Notes under the pieces: generated by a model
The model's input: the letters and a program-made list of their open reading frames with translations, nothing else
Told to the model about the DNA's origin: nothing
Database searches by the model: none
NCBI GenBank assembly: GCA_948144175.1
Contig: CANXME010002160.1
Span: 2,489,501-2,553,500 of the forward strand
Reading direction: 5' to 3'
Length of the DNA: 64,000 bases
Source of the DNA: Closterium sp. NIES-65
Lineage: Eukaryota > Streptophyta > Zygnematophyceae > Desmidiales > Closteriaceae
Position numbers and translations under genes: made by a program
In this document: positions 55,801 to 64,000 of the stretch, one piece after another
Layout: each line of letters begins with the position of its first letter
Numbering within the stretch: the first letter of the stretch is position 1

Positions 55801-58800
55801 TCGTCCTATCAAGTCACCGACGACTTGTTCATCGCCCAGCTAGAAAAACAGCTGACGCATCTGCGCATGGGCGACGAGGAGACGGCGACGGACTACTGCA
55901 ACCGGGCCCGGCGAATTCTCGCCACCATCAGGATGGCCGGCGCGCAGCACTTGACGGCCTCGTACGTCACCTACGTCATGCAGGGACTCTCGAGCAGCTA
56001 CAACCTGCTGAAGCGGCTGTCCATGGCGCCGAGCACTAGGGCGACCCTCAACGAGGACAACTTGACCTCGTATATCCTGCAGGATGAGGCAATGTAGGAA
56101 GCCGAGCGATCCCAGGATCTCTTGGCGCAGGCCAACTTCGTCGCCCCGACGAAGCAAGGATGCCGACTGGGGCAGCGTGGGCAGTCGGGCGGCAGCGGTA
56201 GCAGTGGCTGGAGGCCGAGCAGGGACGCCGACAAGAAGAAGTCGGCCCAAGACAGCGGTCCAGGAGAAGGAGGTCGACGACGCGAGTGCTGGTTGTGCGG
56301 CGACCCCGACCACCTCTCCTACGAGTGCCCCGACCGCAGTGACTCCGACGACGACGACGCCAAGGGAGGCCGCAGGAGGTCCGGCAGTCATCGCCCTCGT
56401 CAAGGAGGAAACAAGGTGCGCAAGGAGAAGCGGTCGACGACGTCGACCTCGGCGAAGGACGCCGACTCCTCTGCAGGCGGCAAGGGGCGGGACGACAAGA
56501 CGGCGTCGTGCTCGCTGGTCGGCGTCGTGGAGCCGACCGTCTCGCTGGCGCCAGAGGCTGAGGAGAACTTCCAGGCGGTGGCGGCAGCTATGCAGGCGAA
56601 CCCGGCGGTGGTACTGCTCGACAGCGGTTGCTCCCACCACCTGATGGGGACGAAGGAAGTCTTCGTCGACCTGCATCCGAGCAGCTCCATCAAGCACGTG
56701 CGCGGCTTCAATGGGGCACTGCAGGACGTCCAGGGCCGCGGCACTGTCGCTCTGCAAGGGGAGGCCGGGAAGCAGGTGCTCATCCTCGACGTGCTGTACA
56801 TCCCGGGTGTGCGGGCAAACCTGCTTTCAGCCGGCCTACTGAAGGAGCACGACGTTAAGCTGCAGGAGGACGGCGACGGGATGCTGCTTGTCTTGGCAGC
56901 AGGGGAGGTGCTCGGTCGGGCGACGTACAACGGGCGTGTCCTCTACACCGATCTGCGCCCCTGCTCGGCCACGCCGACAAAGCCTACCACGGAGGTAGTG
57001 GCCCTGCACGCGATCTTCTCGGCGACGAAGGCATCGCCAGACAGGATGCACGCAAGGCTTGCGCACGTCAGCATGCACACCATCAGGAACTCGGCAAAGA
57101 ACGAGGTCGCCATTGGGCTGGACCTCAAGTCGGCGACAGGCGCCGACTCACCGTGTGTCTCGTGCGTCGGCGGGAAGCCGGCGCGGCACACCTTCCCCGA
57201 CCACGGCTCTGACGCCAACGACGTGCTGGCCGTCGTGCACATCGACCTGTGCGGGCCGTTCCGCGTGGCTGCCAAGGATGGCAGCCTGTACTTCTTGCTG
57301 ATGAAGGACCGCAAGACCCGCTACGTGTGGGTGAAGCCGGTTGCCAAGAAGTCAGATGCGTTGCCAGTGTTCGTGCAGTGGCTGGCGGTGGCTGAGCGGC
57401 AGACGAGGAAGTCGGTGTTGATGCTGCGCTCTGACCAGGGAGGGGAGTTCCTCGGGAAGCAGTTCACCAACTTCGTGAACGGCAAGGGGATCGTCCACGA
57501 TCTGACCTGCCCATACACCCCGCAGCAGAACGGCATGGCGGAGCGGGAGATGAGGACGGTGGTGGAGTCAGTGCGGACGATGCTGCTGCACATGGGCGTG
57601 CAGCACCACTCGTGGCACCTCACTCTCCGGCAGGCCGTCTGGGTTCGCAACTGCCTTGAGAGGTCTGCGTTGCCGCCAGGGACGACGCCGTACCAGCTAC
57701 TGACCGGGAAGAAGCCCGACTTGTCGCTGGCGCTGGTGTGGGGCTGCATGGCGCAGTTCTTAGTTCCCGAGCAGCAACGTGGTGGGAAGCTGCAACCGAA
57801 GGCACGGTGGGGCCTTCACCTCGGCGTGTTGGAGGAGAGCAAGGGCTGGGAGCTCCTCCACATCTCCGACAACCGGGTGGTCACCACGTCGGACGTGGTG
57901 TTCTACGAGAACATGTCGCTGGACATGTGGACGTCGGCGCACGGGCCGGCGTCAGGGCGGATGCCGTTTCACCCGCCAACGGACACCTCGACGGCGTCGG
58001 TGCCTCTGCTCGCCGAGGTCGGTGCGCTTGCTAGTGAGGACGCGAGGACGTCCCAGGTCCCTACCCTTCACCTGCCCCTCCCTTGGACGCCGACTTGCAT
58101 GAACTGACCCCGTCGTCGGTCTCCGGCGATGAGGGGAGAAGTGGTGCGTCACCTGTGGCGCCGGTCCCAAGCATCGCCGGTGGCCGACGTGCTGCTGTGC
58201 AAGGCGGCATGGGAGCGAAGCTGACACCGACCGGGAGGCAGTAGGTGGTGCAGCCAACTTCGGTGAAGCCGGTGAAGGAGACGTCTGCAGAACAGCAGCT
58301 TACAGGGGAGCAGGCAGCAGCGACGCCGATCAAGGAGCAGTTGGCGACCGGGTCGTCGGCAGGGGAGCCGACCACAGGAGAGAAGTCGGCTGGGACGCCG
58401 ACCACAGGGGAGCAGTCGGCTGCGACGCCGGCTGAGGAGCAGCAGGACGCCGAGGGCAGCGACGACAGCGACGATGGAGGGGACGCCGAGGAGGTCCAGC
58501 CGGGACCACGACGTTCAGGCCGACTTCGGAGGCCGCCTGACTTCTTCGTCCCCGCTGCCTTCACCACGGTGTACGACGTGGACGATGATGCCAACGACCT
58601 GCTGTACGACGACGCCGAGGAGGATGAGGAGTTTCCAGAGCTCGACCCCGATATGCTAGCCGACCCCGAGCACCGTTGGGACATCTCGACGATGACGGTG
58701 AAGGAGGCGTTGGCGAGCTGGAAGGGCCCGGCGGTGAAGGCCGCCATGGAAGAAGAGATCCGCAGCCTCATCAGCATGGGAACGTGGGAGCTAGTCGAAC

Positions 58801-61800
58801 GCCCGCCGGGAGTGAACATCATGAAGAACCGGTGGGTGTTGATGACGAAGTACCACATCGACGACACCGTCGAGCAAGAGAAGGCGAGGCTGGTCGTGAA
58901 GGGCTTTACGCAGGTGTACGGCGCCGACTACGACGAGACGTTTGCGCCCGTGGGCAGCTACGTCACGCTGAGGATCTTCCTCAGCATCGTCGCTGTCCAC
59001 AACCTCAACCTGATGCAGCTCGACATGAAGAACGCCTTCCTGCTGAGCAAGCTCGACCGGGTGCTGTACATGCACCAGCCGGACTACTTCAATGATGGAT
59101 CCGGCCGGGTGTGCAGGGTGCTAAAGAGCCTCTATGGGCTGAAGCAGTCGCCGCTGCTGTGGTAATTGGCGCTCAACGATGTGCTGGTCGGCGCTGGGTG
59201 GAAGAAGATCCAGGTCAACGAGGCTCTTTACTTCAAGGTCGGCGAGGACGGAGTGGCCTGCTGGGTGCTGGTCTACGTTGATGACCTGCTCGCCGCCAGC
59301 AGCAGCGCCGCGATGCTGAAGGAGCTGCTGGAAGCCGCCTTCAAGCTGCACGAGATCTCGCCGGTGCAGAAGTACCTCGGGCTGGAGATCGTGCGCGACA
59401 GGTCGGCGGGGAAACTGTGGCTGCACCAGCAAGGCTACGCGGACAAGCTACGTAGGCATTTCATTGACGAGGAGCAGACCAGGCGCACCCCGAAGACGCC
59501 GGTCTCGGTCGATGCCTACGCCGAGCTCACCTTCGACGACGAGGAGGCACAGGAATGGCAGGAGGAGGAGTACCGGCAGAAGGTCGGCTCGTTGCACTTC
59601 GCGGCGACGACGACAAGGCTTGACATTGCCTTTGCCTGCAGCAAGCTGGGGAGCGGCCTCACGGTGAGGAGCGACCAGCACTGGTGCGAGGTCGACCGTT
59701 GCCTTGCCTACCTCACCAACACACGTGACACCGCCCTGGAGTTCGGCGGTGGACCTGAGTCGCTCGAGCTGGTCGGCTACGTGGACGCCGACGACGCCGG
59801 TGACAAGCAGAACAGGACCAGCACGGGTGGCTACGTGTTCGTCTACAGTGGGGCCGCAGTCTCCTGGTCGAGCCAGCGCATCAAGTGCGCGAAGCTGTCA
59901 TTGACCGAGTCGGAGTACGTGGCGGCCACTGAAGCTGGCAAGGAGGGACGCCGCCTTCGCTTCCTCCTCGCCGAGTTCCGGCAGCTGAACGCCGAGAAGC
60001 CGACTGTCTTGCGCGTGGACAACAAGTCAGCCATCACGGTCGCCGAGGGCATGGGGTTGTCAGGCAACCTCAAGCACATGGAGCGGCGACAGGCCTGGCT
60101 GCTGCACATGGTGAAGCGTGGGAAGTTCTCGCTGCAGTATCTCCCGACCGCTGAGTAGCCAGCCGACTTTCTGACGAAGGCACTGCACTATCCGGCCTTC
60201 AACCGGTGCTCCGTCGCAATCGGCCAGGTGTGCTTGGCCGACGTGGGCGACGACGACAACAACGTGCAGCAGTAGGTGCCATGCCCTCTTGCATGGCTGG
60301 TGCGGTGACCGGCGTGCTGTGTGTTGGGTGCATGCCGACGGGCTATTCTCGGAGCTGTACTACCGTGTGGGCTGGGGGCCCAAGCGTGAACGCGGCAGGG
60401 GAGTGTCAACGGGAGCATTGTAAGGCCCCGTCCTCGCTTGGGCGGAGCCAACCTTGTGGTCGGATGTGCGGGGGTTGCAGCCGACCTACAGCAGCGGGCA
60501 CGGGGGCCACTGCAAGGTCGCCAAGCTGGAGGGCGTCTGGCTGTAGGGCGTCGAGCAGGAGGACGCCGCCGTGGACGCCTGGTTGGTGTCCCGGACGCCC
60601 GAACGACGTCCTGGGAAGCTGGACGCCGAGTTGGGCGTCGCCACGACTACCGGGACGTCTGCACGGCGTCCTGGGGTACGGACGCCGACCTGGGTGTCCT
60701 GGGGGTACACACACCAACCTGGGCGTCTGGTCGGCGTCCTGGGAGGAGGGACGCCGCTCTGGAGGCTTGGTCGGCGTCCTGGGCGTCTGGACACCGACCT
60801 GGGGGGTTCGGAAGGTGTCCTGGGCGCCTGGACGCCGGACTGGGGACGCCGGGCATGCGTGGCCGGCTACGGACTGTGCTGGTCGGTCAGGCGTGGTTGC
60901 CTGGTTGACCGGAATACCCTGGCGACGTGTGCGAGTGTCGCCAGGGTGGAGTATGCGAGGCCGACCTCGGGGGTGGTATCCCGAGGTCGACGTGGCTGGT
61001 GGGCGCAGTCGCTGGTGTGGAGTCTGCCAGGCGTCTGCGCTGTGCTCGTGACAAGGAGTGGAGCGCCAACCAGCTGCGCGCACCTGCGAAGCAGATGCAC
61101 CGTTGTCCTGCGGGTGCAACGCTGTGCAGCCGACTTGGTGCAGCGCTGGCGCACCGTGGACTTGCAACGTTGGCGAACCGCTACTCTGCTACGCTGGAGC
61201 GGTGCGAGCGCTGCTGCGCTGGAGTGCGGTCGACCGTGCTGCGCTGGAGGCTGACCAGCAGCCTAGCTAGCTCTGATGTAGTCAATGCTGCCAATGTTGT
61301 TGCTATCATTGTTGTCATGTTTTCCTAGTGAAACTCTTGCCAATTCTCCCCTTGAACTAGCAAGCAGCGTGAACACAAGGAAGCGACTAAGTGAACGAAC
61401 GTAGAGATCACACGAGCACACATGCCTAGCCCGTAGCCTATCTCCCGTTGCAGCAGTTATCTCCGCAAGCATGAGGGAAGCATGAAGGAAGCATAAGGGA
61501 AGCATGAGAAATGCATTCGAATGGAGGCGGCACAAATCAGGGAAGGACAAGCTTGAGCAGGTTCTAGCAAGCCTTGACAAAGCTCTAGCAGCGAGCAATG
61601 CAAGCAGAGAGTGAATGCGCAGGTGCCAAGACTATAGCGAGTCACAGGTGGTGCAAGGGGGGGGCGGGGAAAGGAGACGGATCACACAGAACGGACGTGC
61701 ACTGTCCTCTATTGAACGACTCACAATGCAAGGAACGCCAGGAAGAAACTTGAGCCCACTCAAAAGTCAGAACGGACGTGCACTGGCCTCTATTGAACAA

Positions 61801-63106
61801 AGTTGCAAGGAACGCTAGAAAGTGCTGATGATAGGCGGGGCCGAGGGGGGTTCCAACTTCCACTCACCGATAGGTGAGTCTAGAGGGTGAACTGATCCAT
61901 TGCGGTAATTTTTTAGGCGCCTTAAAAATCGTCTCATGACTTGCGGTTTCTATATGGAGAGAATTATAACTGCGTGGGGTTTCGACTTCCACTCACAAAT
62001 AGGCAAGCCTGGAGAGTGAACTGATCCATTTCGGTAAGCGGTTGATGCGAAGGAAACTTAGGTCACTGCCACAGAGGGAAGAAGAGAAGGGGGAGTGAGG
62101 CCAAGCACACCCCTAAGATCCCGCTGAGCCCCGCCGGTGCAACGATGGGGAAGTCTTGATGGTTCGATATTAGGACCTACGCACCCTAAAAAAGAAGGAA
62201 TGTTTGTTCTCATTGAAAGGAAGTACCTAAGAGGTATGCGTTGCTGCTAATCTCGACTGTGTTGCAATGATACAAATATGAGATGCGTTGCGTTCAACAC
62301 GCAAGCACATGCCCAGGAGCTAACCTGGCGCATGTCGAATATGATAGCAATCGTTGTGCTTTGGTGGTTACCAAACAAGGGATTGAACAATACAAGGCAT
62401 GCACTCAAGGAGCAGGGAAGTAGATGAAGAGACTTACAGAAGGCTCAGTGAAGTAAGTGCAGAGAGAGAGGAAGGAAGCTCTCCAGCAGTCAGGTTGAGA
62501 TTCGAGAGGGTGCTGAGGAGAAGTGAGCATGAACGACAGAGAAGCACAAGCGAGGATGAGAGGCAATGGTGGAATGGCGTTGACACTCGACTTGAGAGCT
62601 GAGAAGCAGGGAGAGAGTGCGAGTGAGTGAGGCCTTGAAGAAGATGCACAGGCTTTAGCCTAAACCTATAACCCTAAACCCTCACAAGCATGGACATGTG
62701 GAATGGAATGTGGGAGAGTGGGGCTCTTGGGTGGGTGGGTGTCCCGCGTTTGTAGGAAGATTTGATTTTACTGAGCAATGAATAGGTAGTAGAAATACTC
62801 ATTGATTCCACGAATGAGATGGCTTCTCAGTCGACTAAAAAAAGCCACTTAGATGGGTGTTGTGTGGTTAGCAAGAGGGCTTGATTCCATGAGTGATGCT
62901 GCTGATGAATTGACTTTCAAGCATTGAAGAAGGACTAGCACTGGCAAAGCGAGAGGGGGAGGCGGGCAGGGATGAATGAGAGGGGAGGGGAAGGATGGTA
63001 GGGATGACGTAGAGAGGAGAGAGTACAGCATCTGGAGGCGGGTAAGTGGGGCGAGACACGAGAGGTCGTCCATAGAGCCTTGCATCACAAGGGGACCCAT
63101 GGTTGA
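37899..63106 (-). CDS. Leucine-rich repeat protein encoded by at least 16 short exons
   Basis: Exons, N to C: 63027-63106 (tentative), 62438-62512, 46089-46160, 45750-45821, 45198-45263, 44577-44636, 43114-43182, 42462-42539, 41680-41745, 41339-41419, 41094-41165, 40897-40968, 40384-40452, 39698-39769, 38840-38911, 37899-38024. Every exon from 62438 down starts with the third base of a Leu/Ile codon and ends with its first two, has GT-AG borders and has no stop. Lengths of 60-81 bp encode one LRR each, for example [20 protein letters not shown]. The last exon holds a Cys-rich cap (TCPAVGSKC ... [12 protein letters not shown]). No kinase domain is in reach, so a receptor-like protein or co-receptor ectodomain is likelier than a kinase. 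The intron 46161-62437 is swollen by a 14-kb retrotransposon nest. N-terminal exons are unresolved. Confidence 0.75.
38386..38790. repeat. 62-bp tandem repeat, six copies plus a partial one
   Basis: Units begin at 38386, 38448, 38510, 38572, 38634, 38696 and 38758 (partial). Each full unit holds the 20-bp palindrome CTTTTGAGTCGACTCAAAAG (38423, 38485, 38547, 38609, 38671; the copy at 38733 has TCGCCT at the centre). The array lies in the intron between LRR exons 37899-38024 and 38840-38911. Confidence 0.95.
38912..39018. repeat. CATGC pentanucleotide array touching a splice acceptor
   Basis: About 20 units, with a few variants near 38982-39005. On the minus strand it reads (GGCAT)n and ends directly in the GGCAG acceptor of exon 38840-38911, so it replaces the pyrimidine tract. 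Confidence 0.93.
39132..39153. repeat. 22-bp perfect palindrome (GGCGCC centre)
   Basis: AGTTTTGAGGCGCCTCAAAA plus CT. It keeps the arms of the TTTTGAG...CTCAAAA family but has GCGC in place of TCGA at the centre. It sits in an LRR-gene intron. Confidence 0.9.
41826..41880 (+). repeat. G-run tract, potential G-quadruplex
   Basis: At least six runs of four to nine G within about 55 bases in the intron upstream of exon 41680-41745. On the transcribed RNA of the LRR gene this is a C-rich tract. Confidence 0.8.
43838..43867. repeat. 30-bp perfect palindrome with TTTTGAGTCGACTCAAAA core
   Basis: Perfectly self-complementary over 30 bases, centred at 43852/43853, in the intron between LRR exons 43114-43182 and 44577-44636. 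A sister copy follows at 43935-43954 with flanks that also match. Confidence 0.93.
43935..43954. repeat. 20-bp palindrome, second intronic copy
   Basis: GTTTTGAGTCGACTCAAAAC, followed by ACAC as in the copy at 43838. Both copies are preceded by related GTGAACCCCGCCTTCCAG text, so the unit was probably duplicated with its flank. Confidence 0.9.
46426..46656. repeat. 19-bp minisatellite, about 12 copies
   Basis: Unit GTGCTTCCCTCTAGCCATC, almost perfect, with AACC for AGCC in the last copies. It lies in the large LRR-gene intron. Confidence 0.95.
46693..47435. repeat. 11-bp minisatellite, about 8 plus 55 copies
   Basis: Unit AAGCATGAGGG. A short array (46693-46774) and a long array (46833-47435) are separated by a duplicated CCTTTTTCTCTAGCCCCATG-type segment. 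The array is cut by the copia at 47436; a few diverged units continue at 61468-61506 on the far side. Minus frames stay open only because the unit has no stop in any phase. Confidence 0.96.
47692..48571 (+). repeat. Nested copia 5' LTR (880 bp)
   Basis: Includes a (GT)n tract near 47815-47834, absent in the same form from the 3' copy. Confidence 0.95.
48809..53242 (+). pseudogene. Copia gag-pol polyprotein with two TAG codons
   Basis: The frame from ATG 48809 to TGA 53240-53242 has about 1,477 codons. Order: UBN2-type gag ([14 protein letters not shown] ...), an Arg/Gly-rich stretch, knuckle [14 protein letters not shown], protease [13 protein letters not shown], integrase with zinc Cys pair (CPTC) and [30 protein letters not shown], then RT with VYVDDILLF and RNase H ([22 protein letters not shown]), ending in [13 protein letters not shown] at 50945-50947 follows FNRTL in integrase; TAG at 51320-51322 interrupts a Gln run (codons CAG CAG TAG CAG). 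Both would be open if they were Gln. Catalytic residues are otherwise intact. Confidence 0.93.
53300..54177 (+). repeat. Nested copia 3' LTR (878 bp)
   Basis: Followed by TSD GCGTC, after which the host copia 5' LTR resumes at 54183. Confidence 0.95.
55102..58107 (+). pseudogene. Copia gag, protease and integrase
   Basis: Single frame from ATG 55102 with TAG at 55570 and 56094. Gag is UBN2-like ([20 protein letters not shown]) with the knuckle [14 protein letters not shown] at about 56288-56329. The protease has [14 protein letters not shown]. Integrase has [12 protein letters not shown] ... CVSCVGG, then [16 protein letters not shown] and [11 protein letters not shown] with all three acidic residues. 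The frame ends at TGA 58105-58107; a frameshift near 58060-58095 joins it to the RT frame, where a natural linker ([14 protein letters not shown]) is readable. Confidence 0.9.
58101..60275 (+). pseudogene. Copia RT and RNase H
   Basis: An acidic linker full of DE residues leads into [56 protein letters not shown] and the catalytic [12 protein letters not shown] at 58242, TAA at 59162 (after LLW) and TAG at 60156 (in [13 protein letters not shown], where Gln is expected) interrupt it. RNase H shows [18 protein letters not shown] and RVDNKSA. The true end is TAG 60273-60275. Confidence 0.9.
60404..61467 (+). repeat. Copia 3' LTR (1,064 bp)
   Basis: Intact copy, rich in GGACGCCGACCTGGG-type units at about 60520-60840. 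Followed by TSD AGCAT. Confidence 0.93.
61473..62437. other. Intronic DNA with local duplications
   Basis: Residual 11-bp units lead into two small direct duplications: a GAACGGACGTGCACTG block (about 61690 and 61771) and an ACTTCCACTCAC...GAACTGATCCATT block (61855-61908 and 61983-62036). An imperfect GGCGCC palindrome lies at about 61909-61928. No further LRR exon was found. Confidence 0.5.
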
Positions 63107-64000
63107 CTGATTCACGGGAATGCTTCTGCGAGAGAGACAGGCAGCAGGGGGAAGGGATGTGGAGTTGCATGATTGGCTTTCTGCGGTTTGCGTTTGAAGC
63201 AGCGTGAAAGGTCACCGTAGCAGCAGTAGTTGCAGCAGGGGTAGAGCATGGGTGCATGGATAAGTGAGCACGTGGGATTGAGCAGGGTGGAGAATGAGAG
63301 GCATTGAGGGGCGCGTGAATGGAGCAGCTTGGACCGCACGGCTGGCATTGTCTTATTATGAGCTGCCCTGTCGCACTGTGCCCTTCAGAACAAGGTGCTG
63401 ATTCGTATTGTACTAATCAGGGTGCTGTGCATCGCAGTAGCAAGGACTAGCATCTCAAACATCGCATGAACCACCAAATACCTGCCCACACAAAATACAG
63501 CCAGCCACCCTTGTCATGCTGGTACAGCTGTTGCAAGTATCTTGCACACACCATGCAGGGATGCACAATGGCATTCACCATGACTTGCACCAACACTCAC
63601 GGGTAACAAGAGCCCCCAACGTGCCCAGCCCATTCAACACACTGTGTTGGGTAATCCTCAACATATGGATCAGGATTGGGCTGATCCGGATTGGGCTGAT
63701 CAAAACTGGGCTGAGGGATCTCAATGGGCCTGCACATTTGAGTTGAGCCATGCAGTGAAAGGGGAAAGGGCGTGGGTTTTAGAGTGGTCTGTAGTGAAGG
63801 GGGCGCATGCGGCAACAAAGACAGCGAATTCCGCAACACCCGTTCAGCGCCGGCTGTATGCGGGCTGTCAAGAGCATCATGTCATGTCATGGATGACCCA
63901 GCAACATACAACTCGGCTCACAGGCGACATGCACGCTGGAGGAGTTGCATTACGAGGGTGAGCATGACGGGTTGCAATTGCAACGGGTGCTTGAATTTTC
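63107..64000 (-). other. Unresolved 5' region of the LRR gene
   Basis: Minus-strand exons for signal peptide and LRR N-cap should lie here or beyond the window. One candidate around 63600-63700 reads QCVEWAGHVGGSCYP before a GTGAGT donor, vaguely like an LRR N-cap (CxxWxGV), but I could not join it in phase to 63027-63106. Confidence 0.3.

Larger units (their letters stand above)
47436..61467 (+). mobile_element. Ty1/copia element with 1.06-kb LTRs, inserted in the minisatellite
   Basis: The 5' LTR (47436-47691 plus 54183-54978, interrupted) and 3' LTR (60404-61467, 1,064 bp) start TGTCAACG and end TTATCTCCGCA; without its insert the 5' copy is 1,052 bp, explained by one 12-bp gap. The TSD is AGCAT (47431-47435, 61468-61472), a piece of the 11-bp minisatellite unit. 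The internal region begins TGGTGCGGTGAGC, which is not the initiator-Met site, so another primer tRNA is likely. A purine tract (GCAGGGGAG) precedes the 3' LTR. Coding: gag, PR, IN, RT and RNase H with a few stops and one frameshift. Confidence 0.94.

Noticed and set aside
62868..62930. A further LRR exon ([14 protein letters not shown])
   Set aside because: No acceptor in the required phase and a stop follows. The LRR consensus is too weak.

Overview
The window looks like nuclear DNA of a streptophyte (green-plant lineage). It has intron-rich genes with GT-AG introns, a plant-type YTHDF/ECT m6A reader, a receptor-like gene with one leucine-rich repeat per exon, and Ty1/copia and Ty3/gypsy elements primed from the plant initiator-Met tRNA. 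The GC-rich, Ser/Ala/Gly-rich coding style and the many copia elements would fit a zygnematophycean alga such as Closterium; that is a guess and nothing here proves the genus.

Host genes. (A) 1-1561, minus: a secreted EGF-like protein with a Thr-rich repeat tail that runs off the window. (B) 15765-19427, plus: a 1,094-residue low-complexity protein of unrecognised family with a duplicated motif. (C) 19964-24019, minus: a nine-exon YTHDF/ECT gene, tail-to-tail with B. (D) about 37.6-63.1 kb, minus: an LRR gene of at least 16 short exons, nearly all phase 2. One of its introns holds a 14-kb nest of retrotransposons.

Mobile DNA fills most of the rest, and nearly every element can be closed with a 5-bp target-site duplication (TSD). 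Nest 1 (2484-13867) is a decayed chromovirus-type gypsy element. It was entered by two miniature LTR elements (TRIM-like, minus strand), and the first of these was entered by a copia element with identical 110-bp LTRs. Nest 2 (about 25.8-34.8 kb) is an old copia wreck hit by a 6.4-kb copia, a solo LTR, a short poly(A)-tailed retroposon with a 17-bp TSD, and a complete 375-bp mini-LTR element. Next comes a 1.2-kb solo LTR (35125-36341). Nest 3 (47436-61467) is a copia element inside an 11-bp minisatellite in an intron of gene D, with a second copia element inside its 5' LTR.

Other repeats include a 62-bp tandem array, palindromes sharing the core TTTTGAGTCGACTCAAAA, a CATGC array touching a splice acceptor, 19-bp and 11-bp minisatellites, and long G or C runs. 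Exon borders were deduced by eye from splice signals and phase; no searches were run.
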